Positions 15,828 to 22,644 of a DNA stretch of 32,755 nt are shown here, in pieces. The stretch is from Bacillota bacterium. GTDB lineage: Bacteria > Bacillota > Sulfobacillia > Sulfobacillales > Sulfobacillaceae. The stretch is from assembly GCA_021798975.1 (NCBI GenBank), contig JAJZBJ010000013.1:1-32755 (forward strand), in the 5' to 3' direction. A model generated the notes under the pieces. The model searched no databases and was not told the origin of the DNA. It saw only the letters and a program-made list of their open reading frames with translations. Each line of letters opens with the position of its first letter. Positions within the stretch are counted from its first letter, which is position 1. The translations under genes and the position numbers were made by a program.

Positions 15828-17105
15828 GTGAAGAAGCCACAGGTCAAAAAAGTCGCAGGTGCAGTGGCGGCCGTGGCTATTATGACGGCCGGAACCACAA
15901 CGCCGGCATCCCGCATTTTTAATTTCCCCCAACGTCTCGAGGTCTCTGAAGGGCAGGACGTGCTTGTCAATTGGTCCCGATTTTTGCCGGTGGCTGTCCG
16001 GAACGGAACCAGCCAGCCGGTCATGGTCAAGGACGCGGGCGGCATTGACTTCCAGGCTCCTCACGCCGGTCATTATCTATTGCGGTTACGTCTATTTGGC
16101 TGGTTCCCCTGGCGGGGGGTGCCCGTCGATGTCACCAAACCGGTCTATGTCGTGCCCGGCGGCGAGTCCATGGGCGTCGTCGTGCGGACACGCGGACTGG
16201 TTGTCACACACTTTGTCCCGGTGCGGTTAGCCGATCGCGTGGTGGAGCCGGCGGCGGACGCCGGGGTTGAAAGAGGCGACGTCATCGCTCGTGTCGATGG
16301 TAGGCCGGCTACTGGCGTGGGTGTGCTGGAACAACGGATTAATGTGGATGGGGCGCGCCACCGGCCCGTGTCCCTGCGGATTGTCGGGCGCCGGACGGAA
16401 CGCGATCTGCTGGTTGAACCGGTCTGGTCGCCGCGGGCACATCAGTTCCTGCTGGGTCTGGATGTGCAGGACCGCACCAGCGGAGTGGGAACCCTCAGCT
16501 TCTATAATCCGCTCACGCAGCAGTACGCGGCGTTGGGCCACAGTATGACGGATGGTCTGACCCGCCGTCCTGTCGGTGTGGCGGCCGGGCGTGCGACGGG
16601 AGCGGATATTGTGGGCTTGGTGCCGGCCACGGATACCCAGCCGGGACAAAAGGTCGGGGTGTTGGCTGGCCCGACCAACATTTCGGGTACGGTGGCCGAC
16701 AATGGGGTTTTGGGGATTGTCGGACATCTGGATCATCCCCCGGTGTGGGGCCCGCAAAGGGAGGTTCCGATTGCACTGCCGGACCAGGTGCGCCCCGGAC
16801 CCGCCACCATTATCACGGTGCTACACGGTCAGATACCGGAGACATTTCATATCGAGATTCTTAAAGCCGCCCAACAATACGCGCCCAATGTGAAGGGCCT
16901 TTTGTTTCGAGTCAGCGACCCGAGTCTCTTGGCCAAGACCGGGGGCATTGTGCAGGGCATGAGCGGTAGTCCGATTTTACAGAACGGACGGTTGATTGGG
17001 GCGGTGACGCACGTGCTGGTGAATCGGCCGACGCTCGGATTTGGCTGTTATGCCTATTGGATGGAGCGGCAGGCCAGTTTCCGACATGCGGGTTCCACGA
17101 CGTGA
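15828..17105 (+). CDS. spoIVB: SpoIVB peptidase (sigma-K checkpoint serine protease)
   Basis: SpoIVB is a forespore-secreted serine protease that cleaves SpoIVFA and so triggers pro-sigma-K processing in the mother cell. The 425-residue size matches Bacillus (426). It has an N-terminal hydrophobic anchor (about 8-25), a PDZ domain (about 115-200; AGVERGDVIARVDGRPATG) and an S55-type protease domain: YAALGHSMTD carries the catalytic His, and VQGMSGSPILQNGRLIGAVTH carries the Ser (about S379) with the typical continuation VLVNRPTLGFG. GTG 15828 has the perfect ribosome site AAAGGAGGTGA. The 158 bases upstream contain no promoter I can assign with confidence, although forespore sigma-F/sigma-G control is expected. 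A strong terminator follows the stop. Confidence 0.95.
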   Translation: MKKPQVKKVAGAVAAVAIMTAGTTTPASRIFNFPQRLEVSEGQDVLVNWSRFLPVAVRNGTSQPVMVKDAGGIDFQAPHAGHYLLRLRLFGWFPWRGVPVDVTKPVYVVPGGESMGVVVRTRGLVVTHFVPVRLADRVVEPAADAGVERGDVIARVDGRPATGVGVLEQRINVDGARHRPVSLRIVGRRTERDLLVEPVWSPRAHQFLLGLDVQDRTSGVGTLSFYNPLTQQYAALGHSMTDGLTRRPVGVAAGRATGADIVGLVPATDTQPGQKVGVLAGPTNISGTVADNGVLGIVGHLDHPPVWGPQREVPIALPDQVRPGPATIITVLHGQIPETFHIEILKAAQQYAPNVKGLLFRVSDPSLLAKTGGIVQGMSGSPILQNGRLIGAVTHVLVNRPTLGFGCYAYWMERQASFRHAGSTT

Positions 17106-17136
17106 GAAAGGCCCCCGCGGGGGCCTTTCAGTTTTG
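17106..17136 (+). terminator. Intrinsic terminator of spoIVB
   Basis: A perfect 24-base palindrome at 17106-17129 (GAAAGGCCCCC arm, its complement, minimal loop) is followed by AGTTTTG. It begins on the base after the spoIVB stop and isolates spoIVB from spo0A. Confidence 0.9.
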
Positions 17137-17143
17137 TTCGACA
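17137..17143 (-). promoter_or_regulatory. Spo0A box (perfect, upstream of sigma-H promoter)
   Basis: The minus strand reads TGTCGAA, the exact 0A-box consensus. It ends four bases before the -35 element of the sigma-H promoter at 17147, centred near -41 of the predicted start, a position suited to activation by phosphorylated Spo0A. Autoregulation is inferred from the Bacillus model. Confidence 0.65.
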
Positions 17144-17146
17144 GCA

Positions 17147-17174
17147 GAAGGAATTCCCCTCACATACAGAGAAT
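17147..17174 (+). promoter_or_regulatory. Sigma-H-type promoter for spo0A
   Basis: GAAGGAATT (17147-17155), 12 bases, then AGAGAAT (17168-17174): every constrained position of the Bacillus sigma-H consensus RNAGGAWWW-N11/12-RNNGAAT is met. The predicted start is near 17181, about 250 bases before the spo0A TTG codon. In Bacillus spo0A is transcribed from a sigma-H promoter on sporulation entry; assignment here is by motif and context. Confidence 0.7.
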
Positions 17175-17176
17175 CG

Positions 17177-17183
17177 TTCGTCA
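17177..17183 (-). promoter_or_regulatory. Spo0A box variant near predicted start
   Basis: The minus strand reads TGACGAA, fitting the relaxed TGNCGAA form. It lies at the predicted start of transcription of the sigma-H promoter, where binding would be expected to repress. A 7-base relaxed match alone is weak; the clustering with three other matches raises interest. Confidence 0.4.
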
Positions 17184-17299
17184 AAATCCCCTATCTTCCC
17201 GAATCTTCGGCCGACGTGCGAAAGCAGGGAAAGGTAAGGATTTCCATAGGTTTCCGGACTGCGCCGGCGGACCGGGAGCTTCTGGGACCCGCTCATGAA

Positions 17300-17316
17300 T
17301 GTCGAAACGTGTCGAC
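17300..17316 (+). promoter_or_regulatory. Tandem Spo0A boxes
   Basis: TGTCGAA at 17300-17306 (exact consensus) and TGTCGAC at 17310-17316 (one mismatch) are direct repeats 10 bases apart, one helical turn, as expected for cooperative binding of Spo0A dimers. They lie between the two sigma-H-like promoters, 117 bases before the spo0A start codon. Confidence 0.62.
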
Positions 17317-17354
17317 GCGCGACGGGTATTGCTCAAGGCCATCCCAAATAGATA

Positions 17355-17381
17355 GCAGGAAATCATAGAAAATCGGAGAAG
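17355..17381 (+). promoter_or_regulatory. Second sigma-H-like promoter close to spo0A
   Basis: GCAGGAAAT (17355-17363) fits RNAGGAWWW fully; after 11 bases GGAGAAG (17375-17381) fits RNNGAAT except for the last base. The predicted start would be near 17388, about 45 bases before the TTG codon and downstream of the tandem 0A boxes. Weaker than the promoter at 17147. Confidence 0.45.
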
Positions 17382-17432
17382 TGATGTAACGACAAGCGAA
17401 ATGCCAAATATTTACGGCAGGGGGCTACAACA

Positions 17433-18215
17433 TTGGCGATTAAGGTTTTGATTGCGGACGACAACCGCGAATTTTGTGAACTTCTCAAAGAGGCGGTCCG
17501 GCAGGAAGACGGTCTCGAAGTCATGGGCGCGGCCAATCATGGAATGGAGGTTCTGGAGTTTCTGAGCCGCCAGATCCCGGACGTGATTGTGCTCGACATT
17601 ATCATGCCGCATCTGGATGGCATTGGCGTTTTGGAGCGGATGAACCAAATGGAGTGGGAACGTCGTCCCAAAGTGGTGGTTCTGACGGCGTTTGGACAGG
17701 AGACGATGACCCAAAAGGCGCTGGAATTGGGGGCGGACTATTATATCCTGAAGCCTTTCAATCTGAATGTGCTGGCCTCGCGGATTAAGCAGTTGGCGGG
17801 TGCGCCGACCCAAGATCGCAAGCCGACGCTCCCATCCGGCAAGCTGGCGTTGGTGCCGGTGAAGCATTTGGACGTCGAAGTGACCAACATGATTCACGAG
17901 ATCGGCATCCCCGCGCACATCAAGGGCTATTTGTACCTCCGGGAAGCGATTCTAATGGTCATCAACCGCGTGGACCTGCTGAGCGGTGTCACCAAGGAGC
18001 TCTACCCCGCCATTGCCAGCAAGTACAAGACGACTCCCAGCCGCGTAGAGCGTGCTATCCGCCATGCCATCGAAGTGGCTTGGTCGCGTGGCAATGTTGA
18101 CGTCATTAACGGAATTTTCGGTCACACTGTCAATCGGGATCGGGGCAAGCCCACCAATTCGGAATTCATCGCCATGGTAGCCGACAAACTGCGCATGCAG
18201 ATGAAAGCCAGCTAA
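17433..18215 (+). CDS. spo0A: Sporulation master regulator Spo0A
   Basis: Spo0A is the phosphorelay response regulator that commits the cell to sporulation. The 260-residue protein has a receiver domain (1-125) with acidic residues D9/D10, phospho-acceptor D55 in [13 protein letters not shown], the conserved Thr in VVLTAFGQ and Lys in YYILKPFN. A linker follows, then the diagnostic C-terminal DNA-binding domain (about 145-260): [21 protein letters not shown], then [25 protein letters not shown] (the recognition helix region) and [17 protein letters not shown]. The start is TTG 17433, preceded by GGCAGGGGGC about eight bases upstream, and gives the typical [12 protein letters not shown] terminus. 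The 300-base upstream region carries sigma-H-type promoters and 0A boxes, so autoregulation is likely. A terminator follows five bases after the stop. Confidence 0.97.
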   Translation: MAIKVLIADDNREFCELLKEAVRQEDGLEVMGAANHGMEVLEFLSRQIPDVIVLDIIMPHLDGIGVLERMNQMEWERRPKVVVLTAFGQETMTQKALELGADYYILKPFNLNVLASRIKQLAGAPTQDRKPTLPSGKLALVPVKHLDVEVTNMIHEIGIPAHIKGYLYLREAILMVINRVDLLSGVTKELYPAIASKYKTTPSRVERAIRHAIEVAWSRGNVDVINGIFGHTVNRDRGKPTNSEFIAMVADKLRMQMKAS

Positions 18216-18219
18216 CACC

Positions 18220-18243
18220 AAAGGGGCCCGTGAGGGCCCCTTT
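18220..18243. terminator. Terminator between convergent spo0A and symporter genes
   Basis: A 10-base-pair perfect stem (AAAGGGGCCC and its complement) with loop GTGA lies between the spo0A stop (18215) and the minus-strand symporter stop (18246). T-rich sequence (TTTCTTTAT) follows on the plus strand; the minus side has only three T, so it serves spo0A best and may serve both. Confidence 0.85.
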
Positions 18244-18245
18244 CT

Positions 18246-19751
18246 TTATGCCGATGCATCGGTTTGGTAGTCGCCGGGCTGGGTGTGATCCCGGCCGTTA
18301 GAGACTCGCGCTGCATTCAATATCAGGCTCAGCACAATGGTGACGACGAGATTCACCACCAGCGCCCAGAGACCGGCATAACCGATGATGTGCGGGGAGA
18401 GCGCATAGAAGGACGACGAGAACCCGACTTGGTATTCCATCCAAGTTCCTGCCGTCATTCCGAGAGCCCACCCGATGAGAAGGCCAGTGCGGTGAAACCA
18501 TCGGGTATAGACGCCACCCACAATCATGGGCACGGTTTGCAAGATCCAGACCCCGCCCAGAGTTTGCAGGTATAAGGAGAACTGGAGTGGGATGCCGACC
18601 ACGAAAATCAGGGCGCCCAACATCACCAGCAACGACACCAGCTTTGCTACGCGGGTCTGGGAGGCCGGCGTGGTCCGCGGTACCCAGTACTCCGTATAGA
18701 TGTTGCGGGTAAATAGGTTGGCTGCTGCGATGGCCATCACTGAGGCCGGTACCAGGGCTCCGATGAGGATGGCGGCGAAGGCTACACCGACGAACCACGG
18801 TGAGAACTCCTTGAGAAAGAGCAGCGGCACCGCCAAATTGTTGTTTCCATTCACGTTGATGTGGGCAGCCAGCGCCATGAATCCCAAGAGGGCGATGCCG
18901 CCCAAGAGCAGGGAGTAGAGGGGAAGAAAGGCGGCGTTTCGGCGCACCGTGTCCCGGGATCGCGAGGCCATCACACCGGTCATCGCATGCGGATAGAAGA
19001 ACAGGGCCACGGCCGATCCTAGTGCCAGCGTAGCATAGGCCGTGTAGAGCTTGGGCGAGAGGAGTATCGAGGCGGGTTTGGCCCCGTGCTGCAGGATGGT
19101 GTTGGCGGTGTGGAAGATATGTCCGAATCCTCCTAAGGCCCCCGGAATGATGATGAGTGCCGCGACAATCGTGATGTAAATCAGTGTGTCTTTGACGACC
19201 GCGACCATCGCTGGTGCCCGCAGTCCGTTCAAGTAGGTGTACGCGGCGAGAATGGCAAATGCCACCACGAGCGGAATATAGCCCGAAAAGCCCAGCGCCT
19301 GAAGGATAGTCTGCATCCCGACTAGTTGCAGCGCGATGTAGGGCATGGTCGCCAGGATGCCCGAGATGGCGACGGCCAACGCTAGCCCGCGGCTGTCGAA
19401 ACGTCCTTTCACGAAATCAGCGGCGGTCACATACCCCTTGGCCTTGGCCACCGACCAGAATCGGGGCAGCACCACGAAGATGAAGGGATACACGACAATC
19501 GTATACGGTACGGCGAAGAATGCCAACGCGCCGGCCCCGAACGCCAAGGCGGGCACGGCAATGAACGTGTAGGCGGTGTAGAGATCCCCGCCTAATAGGA
19601 ACCAGGTGAAGAAGGTTCCGAACTTGCGGCCCGCCAAAGCCCACTCGTCAATGCTGTCTGATGCGGGTCGGCGCCAGCGGGCGGCGTAGAAGCCAATTAC
19701 CGTCACTAATGCGAACAGGATGACGAAGACCGTCACGGTGGTCGCATTCAC
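18246..19751 (-). CDS. Sodium:solute symporter family permease (monocarboxylate-type)
   Basis: A 501-residue membrane protein of the sodium:solute symporter (SSS) family, most like monocarboxylate (acetate/pyruvate/lactate) carriers. About 13 hydrophobic helices are seen; the family N terminus FYAARWRRPASDSIDEWALAGRKFG, the first helix with FFTWFLLGGDLYTAYTF, the AKGYVTAADFVKGRF loop and the helix-8 region ALVPASVMAIAAANLFTRNIY are characteristic. Substrate is inferred, not proven. GTG 19751 is preferred to TTG 19757: on the minus strand AGGAGG is separated from GTG by seven bases but by only one from TTG. A DUF3311 gene lies 27 bases upstream and is surely co-transcribed. Confidence 0.88.
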   Translation of the reverse strand: MNATTVTVFVILFALVTVIGFYAARWRRPASDSIDEWALAGRKFGTFFTWFLLGGDLYTAYTFIAVPALAFGAGALAFFAVPYTIVVYPFIFVVLPRFWSVAKAKGYVTAADFVKGRFDSRGLALAVAISGILATMPYIALQLVGMQTILQALGFSGYIPLVVAFAILAAYTYLNGLRAPAMVAVVKDTLIYITIVAALIIIPGALGGFGHIFHTANTILQHGAKPASILLSPKLYTAYATLALGSAVALFFYPHAMTGVMASRSRDTVRRNAAFLPLYSLLLGGIALLGFMALAAHINVNGNNNLAVPLLFLKEFSPWFVGVAFAAILIGALVPASVMAIAAANLFTRNIYTEYWVPRTTPASQTRVAKLVSLLVMLGALIFVVGIPLQFSLYLQTLGGVWILQTVPMIVGGVYTRWFHRTGLLIGWALGMTAGTWMEYQVGFSSSFYALSPHIIGYAGLWALVVNLVVTIVLSLILNAARVSNGRDHTQPGDYQTDASA

Positions 19752-19778
19752 GGGCAACCCTCCTTTCTTCTCCCAGGG

Positions 19779-19988
19779 TCAACGGACCAAATAGTAGACC
19801 AGAATGGTCAGTAGTCCGGTCACAATGACCCAAGCCAACTGGTACCAATAGAAGAACGGCAACCCTCCTACGGCGGGAGACATGGAATTGTAGATTTGCG
19901 GGAACAAGGTGGCCAAGAACGGGGCCAGTAGCACCAAATACCACCACCGGCGCCGCCCCGGGTCTGTCGAGGGCACCTGCTTGGACAT
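19779..19988 (-). CDS. DUF3311 small membrane protein
   Basis: A 69-residue protein with two hydrophobic helices (WWYLVLLAPFLATLFPQIYN and WYQLAWVIVTGLLTILVYYLV) separated by a PAVGGLPFFYWYQ turn, the pattern of DUF3311. Genes of this type nearly always precede an SSS-family permease, and may act as its accessory subunit; that role is inferred from co-occurrence. ATG 19988 has an upstream GGAAAGGCGGT on the minus strand. It is the first gene of a two-gene operon diverging from the leucine dehydrogenase. Confidence 0.85.
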   Translation of the reverse strand: MSKQVPSTDPGRRRWWYLVLLAPFLATLFPQIYNSMSPAVGGLPFFYWYQLAWVIVTGLLTILVYYLVR

Positions 19989-20313
19989 GGTTCGACCGCC
20001 TTTCCGGTAAAGTGCATCCCGCCCGGAGGCCGGACGCTACTAACATCTATGCGGGAAGCGGGTCGGACTGACTGGTTAATGGAGCCAGAAAGCTTCGCCT
20101 GCTGCAGTCGGGCGGCGCATGGTACGGCACCGCATGTGGGATGCTGACGGCGATGGCTCACAGAGCTTAAGACCCGACACAATTCCCAATCGTCTGCCGA
20201 AAAAACCGGACATTTACCTGGATGGATGGTTGTGCCATGATGTGTGAGGGAACTGGAGGATGGTCTTCCCGACATCAGAGAAGGGAGTGACTCTCGCTAT
20301 ACGCGAGGCATTC
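19989..20313. other. Divergent intergenic region
   Basis: About 325 bases between the divergent DUF3311/symporter operon and the leucine dehydrogenase gene. I see no convincing gene. It should hold the promoters for both directions. A weak plus-strand candidate is TTTACC (20213-20218), 17 bases, CATGAT (20236-20241); no minus-strand promoter stands out. In-frame ATG 20260 and GTG 20287 could extend the dehydrogenase but lack properly spaced ribosome sites. Confidence 0.5.
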
Positions 20314-21381
20314 ATGAACATATTTGACGAGATGGAGAAGTACGGACACGAGGAAGTTGTGTTCTGGTATGACAAAACCACTGGTTTGAAGGCGATTGTC
20401 GGCATTCATGACACGACCTTGGGACCGGCTCTCGGCGGATGTCGCATGTGGCCCTACAATTCTGAGGATGAAGCCATCACGGACGTTTTGCGCCTGTCGC
20501 GCGGCATGACCTATAAAAACGCCGCCATGGGATTGGATCTGGGTGGGGGCAAGTCGGTTATCTGGGCGGACAGCCGAACGGACAAAAATGAGGCGCTTTT
20601 GCGCGCGTTCGGGCGCCTGATTGAAAGTTTAGGGGGACGCTATATTACGGCGGAAGACGTCGGTATCAATGCTGACGACATGGCAACGGTGGCCCGCGAG
20701 ACCCGCTTCGTCGGAGGTCTCAAGGAAACGAGTGGCGACCCATCGCCCGCTACGGCCGTGGGGGTCCTCGAGGGCATGAAGGCTGCGGCTCAAATGGTGT
20801 ACGGTAGCTCGAGCCTCAAGGGCAAGCATGTGGCCATTCAAGGCATGGGTCACGTCGGGTCGATTTTAGCCGGCTTGCTGAAGGAAGAAGGGGCTCGATT
20901 GAGCGTGACCGACATTCACCCCGAGGAGAGTCGGGCGCGCGCCGAAGAACTGGGCGCAGCCTGGGTTGAGCCCGACGCCATCTATGGGGTCGAGGCGGAC
21001 ATTTTTGCCCCCTGTGCCCTAGGGGCTATTTTGAACGATGACACGATTCCGCAGTTGAAGGTGAAAATTGTGGCGGGCTCCGCCAACAACCAGTTGAAAG
21101 AACCGCGCCACGGATTGGACCTCATGCGTCGCAACATCGTCTATGTCCCGGATTACGTGATTAACGGGGGCGGTGTGGTCAACGTGGCCGACGAATTCCA
21201 GCAAGGCGGATACCATCACGATCGTGCCTACAGCCGGGTGCGGCAGATCGGGCGGCAGGTGGGCGAGATTTTGAACCGCTCAGCGCAAGAGAGCATTCCC
21301 TCGCAGGAGGCCGCAGACCAGTTGGCGGAAAATCGGATCCACACGCTCGGACGTATCCAGTCGACCTACCTGCCTGAGTAG
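20314..21381 (+). CDS. Leucine/branched-chain amino acid dehydrogenase
   Basis: NAD-dependent oxidative deamination of leucine, valine and isoleucine to their 2-oxo acids. The 355-residue protein shows GLKAIVGIHDTTLGPALGGCRMW, MTYKNAAMGLDLGGGKSV, RYITAEDVGINADDM, a Rossmann motif (VAIQGMGHVGSILAGLL) and VAGSANNQL...VPDYVINGGGVVNVADE, which match leucine dehydrogenases closely. With ATG 20314 the substrate and catalytic lysines are K68 and K80, the same numbers as in Bacillus leucine dehydrogenase, which supports this start over ATG 20260 or GTG 20287; GAGG lies five bases upstream. A terminator follows. In Bacillus the product keto acids supply branched-chain fatty acids; no bkd genes are seen here. 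Phenylalanine or valine preference cannot be ruled out. Confidence 0.93.
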   Translation: MNIFDEMEKYGHEEVVFWYDKTTGLKAIVGIHDTTLGPALGGCRMWPYNSEDEAITDVLRLSRGMTYKNAAMGLDLGGGKSVIWADSRTDKNEALLRAFGRLIESLGGRYITAEDVGINADDMATVARETRFVGGLKETSGDPSPATAVGVLEGMKAAAQMVYGSSSLKGKHVAIQGMGHVGSILAGLLKEEGARLSVTDIHPEESRARAEELGAAWVEPDAIYGVEADIFAPCALGAILNDDTIPQLKVKIVAGSANNQLKEPRHGLDLMRRNIVYVPDYVINGGGVVNVADEFQQGGYHHDRAYSRVRQIGRQVGEILNRSAQESIPSQEAADQLAENRIHTLGRIQSTYLPE

Positions 21382-21410
21382 TTTCCGGTCTCTCAAGAAA
21401 GGATTTTCCC

Positions 21411-21450
21411 CGGAGGATGCCGAAGCATGTCGGTATCCTCCGCTTTAATT
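21411..21450 (+). terminator. Terminator after leucine dehydrogenase
   Basis: A 13-base-pair stem pairs 21411-21423 with 21430-21442 (one G-T pair) around a six-base loop, followed by CTTTAATTT. It lies 30 bases after the stop and just before the next ribosome site. Confidence 0.8.
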
Positions 21451-21465
21451 TAAAGGAGAATGCGA

Positions 21466-22167
21466 TTGGACGGTGTGAACCAGGTATCCGTAGAGGAAAT
21501 GGAACAGCTCATCTGCCAACTTCCCGCGGTCCTTAAGTGCGCCATTTCGGTCAATGACTGGGGCGCGGTCGAAGAAATTCATGTGCTCACGAGTGTGGAG
21601 CGGGCGCCGAAGCAAGTCGTGCGCGACGTGGAGAGCGCCCTCTTGGCGCAATGGAATTTGCGCGTGGACCACAAACGGGTGTCAGTGGCGCAGATTGTCA
21701 CGGACGAGCCCCGCGAGTCGTCACAGGCGGCGACGCGTCGCTTAAAAATTTTTGAATACCATATCGACACTGATGCGCTGAACCACACCGCCTACACGCG
21801 CGTTACCCTGCAATGGGGGGACGATGAGAGCGAACGGGTGCAGGGGGAGTGGAGCGGGCGGTACATGCCCAGCCAATACTTTCAGGTCATGGCTTGGGCG
21901 GCCGTGGAAGCGGTTAACCAAGTGCCCAACCTCCCGGCCCCGGTGGTACTGGCCGAAATCCGGCGCGCGACCCTAGCCAACCGCTCAGTGGTGCTCGTGG
22001 GACTGACGCAGTTCGATGAACGGCGTCGAGAGAGTCTTTTGATTGGCGCCGCGGAAGAGCGTGGTGACGGTCCCGGGGCTAGTGTCCGAGCGGTGTTGGA
22101 TGCGGTAAACCGCAAGCTCAGCGGATCCAAGCCCCTGGGGCTGCGGGAGATGGGAGGGGTGTCATGA
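21466..22167 (+). CDS. Uncharacterised protein, partner of Hfq-like gene
   Basis: A 233-residue soluble protein with no signal or membrane segment. I do not recognise a characterised family. The N-terminal part (about 10-75) contains LPAVLKCAISVNDWGAVEEI, HVLTSVERAPKQVVRDVES and VDHKRVSVAQIV, a pattern I recall from conserved hypothetical proteins of spore-forming Firmicutes; the C-terminal half (about 90-225) is a mixed alpha/beta segment ending in VRAVLDAVNRKLSG. TTG 21466 is preferred: AAGGAG (21453-21458) lies seven bases upstream, whereas ATG 21460 is only one base from it. The stop overlaps the start of the Hfq-like gene (ATGA), so the two are probably translated together and may act together. 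Confidence 0.7.
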   Translation: MDGVNQVSVEEMEQLICQLPAVLKCAISVNDWGAVEEIHVLTSVERAPKQVVRDVESALLAQWNLRVDHKRVSVAQIVTDEPRESSQAATRRLKIFEYHIDTDALNHTAYTRVTLQWGDDESERVQGEWSGRYMPSQYFQVMAWAAVEAVNQVPNLPAPVVLAEIRRATLANRSVVLVGLTQFDERRRESLLIGAAEERGDGPGASVRAVLDAVNRKLSGSKPLGLREMGGVS

Positions 22168-22457
22168 GCCGTCGAGGCATCGAGGTTCCGCCACGAAATG
22201 GCGCTGCGTCGGTCCGGGTGCCTGGCACGAGCAACAAGAAACCATCGGGCGTGCTCAGCCCGCGGCACACGTCGGCGCAGGAGCCCCTCTATCATGAGTG
22301 GATCGAGACCGCTGTACCCTTGGAGTTTTCCTTTGAGGATGGAACCGCCATCCAGGGGGTACTGCAGGCCTACGATACCTACAGTTTGCACGTCACCATG
22401 AGTGGCACGCAGATGGTGGTATTTAAACAGTCGCTGCGCTGGATTAAGCCGGCCTAG
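22164..22457 (+). CDS. Divergent Hfq/LSm-like RNA-binding protein
   Basis: A 97-residue protein whose C-terminal half resembles the bacterial Sm fold. Residues about 49-76 (TAVPLEFSFEDGTAIQGVLQ, then AYDTYSL) follow the Sm1 pattern of Hfq: hydrophobic strand, Gly, Gly, strand, Y/F-D-x-Y/F. Residues 82-94 (TQMVVFKQSLRWI) align with the Hfq Sm2 strand, but the nearly invariant Y/F-K-H-A of Hfq reads F-K-Q-S. Residues 1-42 form a basic, Pro/Ser-rich, probably disordered extension not found in Bacillus Hfq. ATG 22164 follows GGGAGGGG and overlaps the upstream stop. It probably binds RNA as a ring; that is inferred from fold alone. It is not next to miaA, the usual hfq site. Confidence 0.68.
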   Translation: MSRRGIEVPPRNGAASVRVPGTSNKKPSGVLSPRHTSAQEPLYHEWIETAVPLEFSFEDGTAIQGVLQAYDTYSLHVTMSGTQMVVFKQSLRWIKPA

Positions 22458-22566
22458 TTTGATGTTGAACCATGGCCAGGTAGTCTTTGACCGTGAGGGT
22501 CAACGGCAGGCTGAGAAGCCAAGCTCGAACGTCGGCTGCCGTTCCCTGTTTGATGAGACGTTGCAT
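22444..22566 (-). CDS. Possible 40-residue small protein, opposite strand
   Basis: An ORF of 40 codons reads MQRLIKQGTAADVRAWLLSL and continues with PLTLTVKDYLAMVQHQTRPA, a plausible amphipathic helical peptide without a signal sequence. Its ATG at 22566 is preceded on the minus strand by AAGGAGGGGG six bases away, the strongest ribosome site possible, in a region otherwise non-coding on the plus strand. It overlaps the last 14 bases of the Hfq-like gene. The plus-strand terminator hairpin (22584-22604) lies immediately upstream of its ribosome site and no minus-strand promoter is obvious. I do not recognise a family; a chance ORF remains possible. Confidence 0.45.
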   Translation of the reverse strand: MQRLIKQGTAADVRAWLLSLPLTLTVKDYLAMVQHQTRPA

Positions 22567-22583
22567 TATTGCCCCCTCCTTAA

Positions 22584-22609
22584 GCCCTGGTCATGAACCG
22601 GGGCCTTTT
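22584..22609 (+). terminator. Terminator downstream of Hfq-like operon
   Basis: An eight-base-pair stem (GCCCTGGT / ACCGGGGC, one T-G pair) with loop CATGA at 22584-22604, followed by CTTTTC. It ends transcription from the Hfq-like operon 127 bases after its last stop and precedes the Nudix gene. Confidence 0.75.
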
Positions 22610-22644
22610 CGTGGTAGTCTATGTGCCAGAGGGGGCAGATATCC

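Noticed and set aside
20260-20313. 18-residue N-terminal extension of the leucine dehydrogenase
   Set aside because: Not aligned with family N termini, poorly placed ribosome site, and the lysine numbering fits the 20314 start exactly.
21411-21450. Riboswitch or T-box before the 21466 gene
   Set aside because: The structure is a simple perfect hairpin with a T-rich tail, explained as the terminator of the upstream gene.
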